DNA of 64,000 nucleotides from an uncultured Roseburia sp. (GTDB lineage: Bacteria; Bacillota; Clostridia; Lachnospirales; Lachnospiraceae), in contig CALZGM010000007.1 of assembly GCA_945787015.1 (NCBI GenBank), positions 62,001 through 126,000 of the forward strand. The letters run 5' to 3'. Shown piece by piece: positions 42,322-51,654 of the stretch. Each line of letters begins with the position of its first letter. The first letter of the stretch is position 1. The position numbers and the translations under genes are program-made. The notes beneath the pieces were generated by a model, which searched no databases, was not told where the DNA came from, and saw nothing but the letters and a program-made list of their open reading frames with translations.

Positions 42322-43269
42322 TTACAAATCTTTTGTAAATTCGTCTAGTGCTGCTTCATATGCTTCCATATTTTTAAAATAGCTCTCGCCGTGCGCCGCG
42401 CCATCTACAATTAGTATCTTTTTGGGTGACGCACAACATTCATATAATTCATGACACATGCAAACCGGAACAAAGGTATCCTTCGAACCGTGGATAAAAA
42501 GAATCGGCACCTTGGCTTTTGCCACTTCCCGCTTGGCATTGCACTCATCCATGCCATAGCCTGCAAGTTTTTTGTTTACCACATTTGCTGCCGGAATGAC
42601 CGGAAATGCAGGCAGATGATACATACTATGTAACACATGAGTAAAGACTTCCTTCGGAGAAGTAAAACCGCAGTCTGATATGATTCCTTTTACCTGCGGT
42701 GGCAATTCCAAGCCGCTTGCCATCAGCACGGTTGCTCCACCCATGGAAATTCCGTGAAGGAAGATTTCCACATCCGGGCCGCATTTTTCCAGCACCCAGT
42801 CAATCCACTTTAGGGCATCCTTTCTGTCCAGACAGCCAAATCCAATGTACTCGCCTTCACTGTCTCCATGTGCTCTGGCATCCGGATGCAGCATCGCATA
42901 TCCGCGCTTAAAGTAGTAGTCAGTCAAGCCTGTAAAATCCGCCAGTCCTCTGCTGGTATATCCATGGAAGCAGATAACAATCCGCTTTTTTCCTTCGTTC
43001 TCTTTAATTGACGGAAAATATGCTGCATGAAGCTTTAATCCGTCAAAGGCGGTCTGGTACACATCCTCATGAGGCTGTGCAAGCATAAATTCTTTTCTCT
43101 TTGTCAGGATGTCCGTATATTGTGACCAGTCCGTTCCTGCCATTTTCATGGTTTGTTCCAGGTTCACCTTTTGTCTCTTCATGGTTCTTCCATAAAAGTA
43201 TGCGGTTTCCGCCGCTGTTGCTGCTAGAAGTGTTCCTGCACCTGCAACCCCGATTCCTAAAATTCCCAT
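42322..43269 (-). CDS. Alpha/beta hydrolase (Ser hydrolase)
   Basis: The 315-residue protein has an N-terminal hydrophobic helix (about residues 1-25) and a cytoplasmic or surface alpha/beta hydrolase domain. The oxyanion HG in FHGYTSRGLAD, nucleophile in LHGISMGGATVLMA, acid in HGSKDTFVPV and His in GAAHGESYF are visible. It may be the thioesterase or lipase of the cluster. The gene is 19 bp upstream of the condensation gene on the same strand. Confidence 0.85.
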   Translation of the reverse strand: MGILGIGVAGAGTLLAATAAETAYFYGRTMKRQKVNLEQTMKMAGTDWSQYTDILTKRKEFMLAQPHEDVYQTAFDGLKLHAAYFPSIKENEGKKRIVICFHGYTSRGLADFTGLTDYYFKRGYAMLHPDARAHGDSEGEYIGFGCLDRKDALKWIDWVLEKCGPDVEIFLHGISMGGATVLMASGLELPPQVKGIISDCGFTSPKEVFTHVLHSMYHLPAFPVIPAANVVNKKLAGYGMDECNAKREVAKAKVPILFIHGSKDTFVPVCMCHELYECCASPKKILIVDGAAHGESYFKNMEAYEAALDEFTKDL

Positions 43270-43283
43270 ACTGCCTCCATGCT

Positions 43284-43622
43284 TTACGCTTTTGTTTTTA
43301 ATTCAATGATTTCTTTTAAGCGAAGTGCCTTGTCAATATTTCCTTCTACCCTAAGCTTTCCTGTGGTAAAAGCCCCTACCGGATCTACCTTGCCTTCTGC
43401 GATTTTCATAAGCGTATCCGGGTCGGAAGTAAACATTGCATCTCTGTCATGATATTCATATGGTTCTACGAAAAGCTGTCCTTCTTTCGCTTCTACATAG
43501 AAAATACCACCTGCTTCCTCGTCCTCAATATTAAACTGATATGCAAGGTGTTCACGAATATCACTGATATCTGTTCCCATAAATCTGTTCTTGATTTCAT
43601 AAAAAAACTCTGCGTATGTCAT
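43284..43622 (-). CDS. SCP2 sterol-carrier-like domain protein
   Basis: This protein of about 112 residues is a single SCP2 domain, with the typical FYVEAKEGQLFVEPYEYH strand set and the C-terminal GKVDPVGAFTTGKLRVEGNI segment. SCP2 proteins bind hydrophobic ligands such as acyl groups. It is the first gene of the leftward acyl-ligase cluster. The ATG at 43622 is preceded by GGAGGG at 5 nt; the frame reaches ATG at 43634. The candidate TetR operators are directly upstream. Confidence 0.85.
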   Translation of the reverse strand: MTYAEFFYEIKNRFMGTDISDIREHLAYQFNIEDEEAGGIFYVEAKEGQLFVEPYEYHDRDAMFTSDPDTLMKIAEGKVDPVGAFTTGKLRVEGNIDKALRLKEIIELKTKA

Positions 43623-43637
43623 TTTTCCCTCCATCTT

Positions 43638-43694
43638 TCGACTAGTGGTCGATATGTTCTAAGCAAATACTAACACAGTGTTCGACCGTCGGTC
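43638..43694. promoter_or_regulatory. Two candidate TetR operators
   Basis: TCGAC-TAGTG-GTCGA (43638-43652) and GACCG-T-CGGTC (43684-43694) are palindromes in the gap between the SCP2 gene and the TetR gene. Palindromes of this size and GACCG core are usual for TetR-family operators. The divergent arrangement suggests the regulator represses the acyl-ligase cluster and perhaps itself. Confidence 0.55.
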
Positions 43695-43766
43695 AATTAT
43701 TAAAAGTGTAAAAATATTTACAAAATTTTTCCAAAAAATTGATTCTTTTTGTATCATTGTTCTCTA

Positions 43767-43795
43767 TTGTTTGCAATTTGCCGATATGGTACAAT
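43767..43795 (+). promoter_or_regulatory. Promoter of the TetR gene
   Basis: TTGTTT and TACAAT are separated by 17 bp. A perfect 8-bp inverted repeat (CAATTCTC/GAGAATTG, 43815-43838) follows in the leader. Confidence 0.55.
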
Positions 43796-43871
43796 ATAGG
43801 AACATAAATTTTGACAATTCTCACAAACAAGAGAATTGGCTTTTACGACAGAGGAAAGGTGGCTTCTGCTT

Positions 43872-44486
43872 ATGCCAGATTCAGGGAAATCAGAAAAAAT
43901 ACTGGATGCACTCCAGCAATTACTGGAAGAAAAAAGTATTCAACATATTTCAGTAAGTGAAATTGCCGAGAAAGCCGGCATTGGAAAAGGAAGTATTTAC
44001 TATTACTATCCTTCAAAGGATGCGATTGTAGATGCTCTCATCAAGCGTAGCTATGAGCAGCCTCTGCAGACTGCAAAAGCATTGGCAGAGCAGACAGATG
44101 TCTCTCCTTTCACTCGGATGGCAATGCTTTTTCAGGCATGCCAGAATTCTTCTGTTGCCTTTTTAAGGCAAAACCATAATGCATCTTCCAGTGTTCAGGA
44201 CCTGGCTTTTCTTCACCAGAAATACTTAAATTATGTCATTTCCGAATTAAAGCCTGCCTTAACGGAAATTATTTCTCAGGCAATCGCAAGTGGTGAGATC
44301 CATTTTGAACGTCCGGCAGCACTCGCTGAAATTGCATTAATCGTTCTCGCCGTTAAGCTGGACAACTCGCTTGTGCCTTCTACGCGTGAAGACGCAACAG
44401 ACACCTTAAAGGGTCTTATTGCGCTATTAGAAAAGGGCACCGGCGTACCTGCCGGAACCCTTGATTATTTGTCGATGATTCAGTAA
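43872..44486 (+). CDS. TetR-family transcription regulator
   Basis: The 204-residue protein has an N-terminal TetR helix-turn-helix (residues 10-55: ILDALQQLLEEKSIQHISVS, EIAEKAGIGKGSIYYYYPSK) and a C-terminal ligand/dimer domain. It is divergent from the acyl-ligase cluster and two palindromes lie between. It probably represses that cluster. The ATG at 43872 has AAAGGTGG about 9 nt upstream; a longer TTG-start frame lacks a ribosome site. The ligand is unknown. Confidence 0.9.
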   Translation: MPDSGKSEKILDALQQLLEEKSIQHISVSEIAEKAGIGKGSIYYYYPSKDAIVDALIKRSYEQPLQTAKALAEQTDVSPFTRMAMLFQACQNSSVAFLRQNHNASSSVQDLAFLHQKYLNYVISELKPALTEIISQAIASGEIHFERPAALAEIALIVLAVKLDNSLVPSTREDATDTLKGLIALLEKGTGVPAGTLDYLSMIQ

Positions 44487-44488
44487 CT

Positions 44489-44528
44489 GGGGACGTTCCT
44501 TTTGTATCGAGGCAAAAGGAACGTCCCT
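44489..44528. repeat. REP-like hairpin repeat copy 3
   Basis: GGGACGTTCCTTTTG and its exact complement flank an 8-nt loop. It starts next to the TetR stop, and its right arm overlaps the end of the convergent ABC permease gene by 2 bp. The core is a GGGACGTTCC variant of the repeats at 25605 and 39046. Confidence 0.7.
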
Positions 44529-45747
44529 ACTTTTTGTAAATACCATATAATACTGGCACTGCTGCCACAGATAAAACAAAATATAAAACCATGACAACAG
44601 GAACTGCTCCTACAACGCTTTTGCCAATCTGATACAAATTAAAATATTTCACTACCATATTCATCTGCAGCAATTGGTCCGGTAAAATCCCCAATATATC
44701 AGAAAGTACAGAAAAACCGCTTAAAAAGGACGGCAGAAATAGCAGAATAAAAGGAATTGCTACTGACAATACAGTGGAATGCGTTTTTGCAGACACTAAC
44801 ATGGAACATGTTAAAATAAATAAGCTTCCTATATATCCTCCAAACATCATGAGAAGATAATTTTCAAAATAAGTAATATGATAAAAACTTTTCCATCCAC
44901 CAAAGCCTGCCTGTATCGCACATTCTGCACCATCTGTCCCCAAAATTCCGATTACAATTGCAGAATACAATAGCATCACTGTCCAATATAGAAACGTGAT
45001 AATGAAATAACCGGCTCCTACTTTTGCTGCGACTGCTTTATCCCTCCCATATTTTGCAGAAAAGAAGATAGAATCTGCTTTTAGCTGAAATTCATTTGAA
45101 AAAATACCGGATACGAAAAAACCTGTAACTAACACCAGTAACATGCTGATTGATGGACCATACTCTAAAAGGGCGCTCCACCCATCCGCGTATTCGTAAT
45201 AAAGAGGTGTTTCAAGTTCTTCATACCGTTCTACTAAAAATTGCTTTTCCAAATCCGTATATTGATCCTTTGCTTCCTCTGAATTTAACCACTCTTTCAG
45301 ATTTAAAGTACGTCTGTTGTAAAACTCTTTCACTTCTTCCGTTGTAACGCTGTCCGCTCTATAATAATCATATTCTCTGAAACCGCAAAATGCCCGATTA
45401 ATCATATCCCTTATATCCGAAAGTCCCTGCTTTTTTGCGTATGCTTTATTATTTTCTGTTACATCCTTAGACTGATACTCGTCTGAAGCATTGATAGCAG
45501 CGTTTTGCTCAAGCACTTCCACAAGCACCTCTTCTGTAATATATCCTGCCCATTGATTTTTCACATCACGAAGTGTTCTCGCAGCTTTTATTCCGGTTTT
45601 TGTATTTCCATCTTCATCCACATATCCAACCTGTATTACTGCAAAATAGCTCACCACAGCAAGCATAACCGCTAATATCACAAGTCCCGCTTTATTTGAT
45701 GTCTTTGAAAAGACTTTTTTCACCTCATACCACAACATTTTCCTCAT
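44527..45747 (-). CDS. ABC transporter permease
   Basis: The protein is about 406 residues. A hydrophobic helix is near the start (AGLVILAVMLAVVSYFAVIQ), a soluble extracytoplasmic region with many charged residues covers about residues 40-195, and five further helices follow. This is the ABC-2 type permease design with a long loop. It is translated from the end of the ATPase gene (overlap). With the ATPase and the membrane protein it forms an exporter; bacitracin/lantibiotic-type exporters have this form. Substrate unknown. Confidence 0.8.
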   Translation of the reverse strand: MRKMLWYEVKKVFSKTSNKAGLVILAVMLAVVSYFAVIQVGYVDEDGNTKTGIKAARTLRDVKNQWAGYITEEVLVEVLEQNAAINASDEYQSKDVTENNKAYAKKQGLSDIRDMINRAFCGFREYDYYRADSVTTEEVKEFYNRRTLNLKEWLNSEEAKDQYTDLEKQFLVERYEELETPLYYEYADGWSALLEYGPSISMLLVLVTGFFVSGIFSNEFQLKADSIFFSAKYGRDKAVAAKVGAGYFIITFLYWTVMLLYSAIVIGILGTDGAECAIQAGFGGWKSFYHITYFENYLLMMFGGYIGSLFILTCSMLVSAKTHSTVLSVAIPFILLFLPSFLSGFSVLSDILGILPDQLLQMNMVVKYFNLYQIGKSVVGAVPVVMVLYFVLSVAAVPVLYGIYKK

Positions 45748-46612
45748 CCGCCTTTCCGCCAAAATAATACAAAAATACATCCTCCAGTGATGCCGGTACA
45801 CGTTGTGCATTAGGAAGCGGCTTTTTGGCAGAAATAATGCGCAGCTCTGCACCCTTTGCATCTGACTTCAGATTAGAAATTTTATGCTTTTTCATCATAT
45901 CATCTGCCATTTTCTTTTCCACAGTGCAAATCCAGACACTTTCCGGCATAGAATTTATAATTTCATCAACCGTTCCGTTCTGTACCAGTTTTCCATCTTT
46001 CATTAACCAGATTTCATTTGCAATATACTCAATATCCGAAACAATGTGTGTCGACAGGAGCACTAAACGTTCCTCGGAAAGTTCACTGATTAAATTACGG
46101 AAGCGGATTCTTTCATTTGGATCAAGTCCTGCAGTTGGCTCATCAAGTATCAGAATCTTCGGATCATTTAACATTGCCTGTGCAATTCCTGCCCGTCGCT
46201 TCATTCCTCCGGACAATTTTTTCATTTTTTTATTAGCAGCTTTATCAAGCCCTACTTTAGGCAGCAATTCCCTTACCCGTTTTCTCGCAGCTGCAGGCCG
46301 CATGCCCTTTATTGCAGCAATATAAAGGAGATAATCACTTACCGTGAACTCCGGATAAAACCCGAAGTCCTGCGGCAGGTATCCTAATAAATTTCTATAT
46401 TCTCCATCCATTTTAAAAATATCTTTGCCATCACAGGTAATGCTTCCACTCGTAGGCAAAAGTAAGGTACATAACATTCTCATCAGGGTAGTTTTTCCTG
46501 CACCATTTACTCCCAACAAACCATACACCCCTTCTGTCATCGTCAGATTCATATGATCTACCGCAGTAAAATCCCCAAATTTTTTCGTCAAATCAGTAAG
46601 TTTCAATTCCAC
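45725..46612 (-). CDS. ABC transporter ATP-binding protein
   Basis: The 295-residue ATPase has Walker A GVNGAGKTTLM near residue 34, the signature LSGGMKRRAGIAQAM, Walker B ILILDEPTAGLDP, and an H-loop in LLSTHIVSD. The C-terminal 80 residues are specific to exporter ATPases. The GTG start has GGGAGG upstream and overlaps the upstream membrane protein gene by 20 bp. The partner permease is downstream. Confidence 0.95.
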   Translation of the reverse strand: MELKLTDLTKKFGDFTAVDHMNLTMTEGVYGLLGVNGAGKTTLMRMLCTLLLPTSGSITCDGKDIFKMDGEYRNLLGYLPQDFGFYPEFTVSDYLLYIAAIKGMRPAAARKRVRELLPKVGLDKAANKKMKKLSGGMKRRAGIAQAMLNDPKILILDEPTAGLDPNERIRFRNLISELSEERLVLLSTHIVSDIEYIANEIWLMKDGKLVQNGTVDEIINSMPESVWICTVEKKMADDMMKKHKISNLKSDAKGAELRIISAKKPLPNAQRVPASLEDVFLYYFGGKADEENVVV

Positions 46613-47357
46613 TTATATTCACCTCCCAGTAATGATTACAATCATTTAATATCCTAAAAACAGTAACCGCCAAAAAGATAAGAGCCATTCCAAGTAACGT
46701 AATCCATAAAGGTAACGTAATAAAAGCATATACTTTGTCATTTAAAATAACAGTCAACCATATCGCACTCCATGCCAGACACATTATGATTGCAGCCGTT
46801 TCGCCAAACGGATATTTGCTGCACAATATTCCAAAACAAATACACGCTGTAACTACCATAGGAAAAATAAACTGTACCAACAGCTCTGACAGAGTTATGT
46901 TCATTGTTATGGAAGAGATTCCGCAAAAAATGGTAATGAGTAAAACATCTACCATACCAAACAGTATCATCCGTGCCGCATATATCCGGCGTAAGGAATA
47001 ATAAGAAGTAGCTTCAATTTCCATAAACCCACATGTTCTGCTTTTCCACAATTCCGGAATCATAAAAATCACAAACAATGTAGCTACCACTCCCATACTT
47101 CTTTGAATATGCTGTAGTGCCTGTAGTTCCGGCAACGCTACCCCTAATAGCAATAGGAGTAAAAATTGAAACAGCCACCATTTTTTTTGGATAAGTCCTA
47201 GCTGAACCCACAGAAATTCCCAATCATTCAACCGCTTTTCCTGCTCCCCTGCGTAAAACATATCTATTGATTTTTTAATTGTTTCCTGTATATGTTTTTC
47301 TTTCGGTTCAACATACATTTCTTTCTTACAATTCCTGATTTGTTCCTCCAGTTTCAT
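46593..47357 (-). CDS. Membrane protein in the sigma/ABC operon
   Basis: The 254-residue protein has a soluble helical N-terminus of about 65 residues, then six hydrophobic helices. It lies between an ECF sigma gene and the ABC ATPase gene, overlapping the latter. It may be a second permease-like subunit or an immunity or sensor protein. The sequence is not recognisable beyond its topology. GGAGG precedes the ATG. Confidence 0.7.
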   Translation of the reverse strand: MKLEEQIRNCKKEMYVEPKEKHIQETIKKSIDMFYAGEQEKRLNDWEFLWVQLGLIQKKWWLFQFLLLLLLGVALPELQALQHIQRSMGVVATLFVIFMIPELWKSRTCGFMEIEATSYYSLRRIYAARMILFGMVDVLLITIFCGISSITMNITLSELLVQFIFPMVVTACICFGILCSKYPFGETAAIIMCLAWSAIWLTVILNDKVYAFITLPLWITLLGMALIFLAVTVFRILNDCNHYWEVNISGIETY

Positions 47358-47383
47358 ATAGCTCCTCCTTCCTTAAAATTCTC

Positions 47384-47517
47384 GTAACTGTTCAGTACCT
47401 TCACAGTCACGATGAAAAAATCCATGAAAAGTCGTCTTCGACGATGGGATTTTTTCACTCCTCAATCACTTTTTTACGGTCTACGCGGTTCCGCTCCGAC
47501 CTGTTCTGAACAGTTAC
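47384..47517. mobile_element. 134-bp inverted-repeat element (MITE candidate)
   Basis: GTAACTGTTCAG (47384-47395) and CTGAACAGTTAC (47506-47517) are exact 12-bp inverted ends of a 134-bp segment. Inside is a hairpin with AAAAAATCC/GGATTTTTT arms and a GTCG-TCTT-CGAC tip. A short open frame in it does not look like a gene. It lies between the ECF sigma and its operon, so may act as terminator or attenuator. No target duplication is obvious, and copy number cannot be told here. Confidence 0.55.
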
Positions 47518-47530
47518 AAATCCTCTGCAA

Positions 47531-48028
47531 TTACATCTTTGCACGCCTCACACGATATTTTGCTAAAGGCAGACTTATTTGCAATACGCCTGCTATCTCT
47601 GTAAGTTTTAAGTCTTGAAAATAATAGAGGACAGCAACCTCATACAGTTCATCAGGCAGTTGCCTTAGTGCCCATTCTACCGTCATTTTATCCAAAATAA
47701 CCTCTTCATGGTTTCTACCCAAACCAAGCGCCTCATTTATCTCCTGTTCATCCATTGGATCTTCTTTTATCTTCTTGTAGTAATCCCTGCAAAGATTTCC
47801 TGCTATCGTATACAAATAGTTTTTGGTTTTCCCCACATAATGGTAATCAGATAATTTTGCAAAAAAACGCACGAAGGTTTCCTGTGTTAAATCTTCGGCA
47901 TATGTCCTATCAAAGCAATGGAAGCTGCAATATTTCAATATTTCTTCATAATACTTACGAACAAATACTTCAAATGCGGCTTCATCGCCTTGCTTCATTC
48001 TTTTTATTAAAAGGAAATCAGCATCCAC
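47531..48028 (-). CDS. ECF-type sigma factor
   Basis: The 165-residue sigma-70 family protein has region 2 at residues 15-80 (FVRKYYEEILKYCSFHCFDR, YAEDLTQETFVRFF) and region 4 at about residues 110-160 (LRQLPDELYEVAVLYYFQDL, LTEIAGVLQISLPLAKYRVR). The protein ends abruptly at RRAKM, shorter than most relatives. The start is GTG with AAAGGAGG at 5 nt. It heads a leftward sigma/membrane/ABC operon and may control it. No clear anti-sigma is present. Confidence 0.85.
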   Translation of the reverse strand: MDADFLLIKRMKQGDEAAFEVFVRKYYEEILKYCSFHCFDRTYAEDLTQETFVRFFAKLSDYHYVGKTKNYLYTIAGNLCRDYYKKIKEDPMDEQEINEALGLGRNHEEVILDKMTVEWALRQLPDELYEVAVLYYFQDLKLTEIAGVLQISLPLAKYRVRRAKM

Positions 48029-48144
48029 AAAATCCTCCTTTCCCGTTGGTGAAGTTCAAAACGTTTCTCACTTTCTATTCTGTATAACGAATCATAACCT
48101 GTAAAAGATAGTCTGAATACTGTTAAGTTGAATTTTTATTTTAC

Positions 48145-48196
48145 CATAAAAGAAAGCTCTCCATGAAGTTGTTTTCTAAACATCTTCATGGAGAGC
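48145..48196 (-). terminator. Terminator after the TSUP gene
   Basis: On the minus strand GCTCTCCATGAAG pairs with CTTCATGGAGAGC (13 bp, 15-nt loop), followed by TTTCTTTT. Confidence 0.75.
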
Positions 48197-48226
48197 ATTA
48201 CTCTGTCAAAGGTAGGTTCTCCTGTT

Positions 48227-49012
48227 TTACATAAATTTGTAGATATTATAAATATTGATTGCAATCATTCCAATCATTAAGGCAATAAATAATTTATCGA
48301 CGGTCTTTTCATCGATTTTCTTATTGATTCCTCGTCCGCAAATTCCTCCTGCGATTCCTCCTACAACCATAAGGATAAGCACTCCGATCTGGAATTCCGG
48401 TACACTTCCCGTCACAATCGTCGAAATCAAACTTGCAATCTGTGAAAAGAAAATGATGTAAAGTGAATTCTCAGCTGCAATCTTTGTGGACATAGAAAAA
48501 AAGAAAAACAACACTACTAAATTAATCGGGCCTCCGCCGATTCCAAGGAACGATGACATAATTCCAAGAAATATGCCTATTAAAATACAAACGACGGCAT
48601 TTTCCACCTGATAAGTCTTGATTTTTGCCTTATATATGGTATAGATTAGTGTTCCGAGCGTCACAATCAAAAGGCATAATGCCTGTACTGCTCCTACTTT
48701 ATTTGGATTACTACTCAATGACTTCACATAAGAAAACAGCCACTTTCCAATCAATCCTCCAGCTGCCGCACCAATTGCCAACGGAAAACCTGTCTTCATA
48801 GAAACATGGGATTCGCCACTGATTTTATTCTTCACAACGGAATAAGTCGTCATGGAAAGAACCGTACAACCAGAAAGAAAACTGATTGCTGTAACGTCAA
48901 GCACTCCAAAAGAATCCAGCACCGGCTTAATAATAACTCCTCCGCCGATTCCACAAATCGCACCGACAATAGATGCACCAAAACATACAATAAAAAAAAT
49001 AAGATAAATCAT
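48227..49012 (-). CDS. TSUP/TauE-SafE family membrane transporter
   Basis: The 261-residue protein has about eight hydrophobic segments in two repeated halves with the Gly-rich GAICGIGGGVIIKPVLDSFG and FLGIGGGPINLVVLFFF motifs of the TauE/SafE family. These proteins are linked to sulfite, sulfoacetate or other small-anion export or uptake. Substrate not known. It is a single gene with its own terminator. Confidence 0.9.
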   Translation of the reverse strand: MIYLIFFIVCFGASIVGAICGIGGGVIIKPVLDSFGVLDVTAISFLSGCTVLSMTTYSVVKNKISGESHVSMKTGFPLAIGAAAGGLIGKWLFSYVKSLSSNPNKVGAVQALCLLIVTLGTLIYTIYKAKIKTYQVENAVVCILIGIFLGIMSSFLGIGGGPINLVVLFFFFSMSTKIAAENSLYIIFFSQIASLISTIVTGSVPEFQIGVLILMVVGGIAGGICGRGINKKIDEKTVDKLFIALMIGMIAINIYNIYKFM

Positions 49013-49153
49013 AATACGTCTTTTCCTCTCTTACTATTTCGCAAATATTTCTTAATGACCTTACAAATTGTACTAAATCTATATTTCCATCATACACTTT
49101 ATTCCATTTTTATCAACTTTTTTTGTTTCTTCCAAAAGTGGTAGTTTATGTCA

Positions 49154-49185
49154 CAAAAAGGTTGCCCTTTCGGACAACCTTTTTC
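49154..49185 (-). terminator. Terminator after gdhA
   Basis: On the minus strand GGTTGTCC and GGGCAACC pair with a GAAA loop and run into TTTTT. Confidence 0.85.
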
Positions 49186-49228
49186 ATTTCCTTTGATGCT
49201 GATTTTTCTATTAACTACCAAACCTTAA

Positions 49229-50590
<1,362 letters not shown>

Positions 50591-50624
50591 TTATAAAGAT
50601 AGAAAGCGTGCCTGTGCGCGTCTT

Positions 50625-50672
50625 TACTAAAAAATTTACACTTATTTTAGTATAAAAAAAATCAATATGCAA
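50625..50672 (-). promoter_or_regulatory. Promoter and inverted repeat of gdhA
   Basis: On the minus strand TTGCAT (50672-50667) and TAAAAT (50649-50644) are 17 bp apart. A perfect 8-bp inverted repeat TACTAAAA/TTTTAGTA (50625-50632 and 50645-50652), 12-bp spacing, overlaps the -10 and start region, so a repressor or an RNA hairpin could act there. Confidence 0.55.
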
Positions 50673-50721
50673 CATTTTTTTCTTCATCAGACTAAATTAA
50701 TAAAGTTTTCATCATTTTATA

Positions 50722-50764
50722 TAAAAAAATGCAGATTCTCCGCAATAACACTTGGAAAATCTGC
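50722..50764 (-). terminator. Terminator after the DUF4321-like gene
   Basis: On the minus strand GCAGATTTTCC and GGAGAATCTGC pair with one mismatch and are followed by seven T. Confidence 0.7.
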
Positions 50765-50858
50765 CATAATTTCATTCTATCTTAGCCATAACCTGAGATA
50801 ATCTCTAAAAATATATCAAAGATTACATTGCCAAAATATGATAAAAAAAATCAACACA

Positions 50859-51122
50859 CTATATGAGACGATAGATAATAATCGCCAACAGCACACCAAT
50901 GATACTTGCTATGGTAATATTAATTGTTAAACCAAAAGTAAGCACCATAATCCCAAGGTCCAGAACAATCGGACTTGTTAATCCAAAGCTCTGTCCATAT
51001 GCTAACCAGCTAAGCCCCGATACGCCTGCTGCCAGGTTTCCGATAAATCCACCTAATACGATGCCTGCCAATAATAATAAAAATAATGCCCAGTTGTTCT
51101 TTCCGCTAATTCCTCTTGCCAT
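50859..51122 (-). CDS. Small two-helix membrane protein (DUF4321-like)
   Basis: The 87-residue protein has three hydrophobic segments and a Gly-rich first helix (LFLLLLAGIVLGGFIGNLAAG). It resembles DUF4321 membrane proteins of Clostridia, whose role is unknown. It is 14 bp downstream of the MarR gene and shares its strand. Confidence 0.75.
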   Translation of the reverse strand: MARGISGKNNWALFLLLLAGIVLGGFIGNLAAGVSGLSWLAYGQSFGLTSPIVLDLGIMVLTFGLTINITIASIIGVLLAIIIYRLI

Positions 51123-51136
51123 TTGTACCCTCCGCC

Positions 51137-51592
51137 TTATTTTTCTTCGTCAATTCCATATTGTGTCTGGAAATAGTCTATCAGCTTTGCCAGTGCATAA
51201 ATAAGAACCGTCGTCTCATGTTCATTGAGCTGTCCCTTTGCACGCGCAATCATATCATGGTGGAATTCCTCGTGATGCTTATAGGCAGCTCTCCCCTTCT
51301 CGGTTAAATACACCCATACCACACGTTTATCCTGTTTGCTGCGTTCCCTGATGACATAGCCTTTGTCCGTCAACCCGTCCATTGCCTTTGTCAGGGTGCC
51401 TGTGGTGACATCCATCAGGTTTGCTACTGTTTTCATACTTTTAGGCTCCTTCAGCCCAATCGCTTCTATTACATGGAAATCATTGTAAGTCAGGTCCTTA
51501 AATTCCCCGCTCACCAGACAGCGTCCTTCAATTTCCATAATATCTTTGAATATGCGTACCAGCAATTCATTTAAGGTTTCATCTGTTGTCAT
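51137..51592 (-). CDS. MarR-family transcription regulator
   Basis: The 151-residue winged-helix regulator has the usual DNA-binding segment (MKTVANLMDVTTGTLTKAMD, then GLTDKGYVIRERSKQDKRVV with the wing). Fatty acid operons in Firmicutes often encode FabT, a MarR protein, next to fabH and ACP, so it may be a FabT-type regulator. Here it follows a degraded fabH. The frame is intact. Confidence 0.85.
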   Translation of the reverse strand: MTTDETLNELLVRIFKDIMEIEGRCLVSGEFKDLTYNDFHVIEAIGLKEPKSMKTVANLMDVTTGTLTKAMDGLTDKGYVIRERSKQDKRVVWVYLTEKGRAAYKHHEEFHHDMIARAKGQLNEHETTVLIYALAKLIDYFQTQYGIDEEK

Positions 51593-51654
51593 CTAATATA
51601 CTCCTGTTTCCGGTAGACGGTATGCATTGACACCCGTCAAAAGGATACCAATGA

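Noticed and set aside
47412-47618. A short open frame in the 134-bp inverted-repeat element
   Set aside because: It reads through the hairpin and into the end of the sigma gene; no ribosome site.
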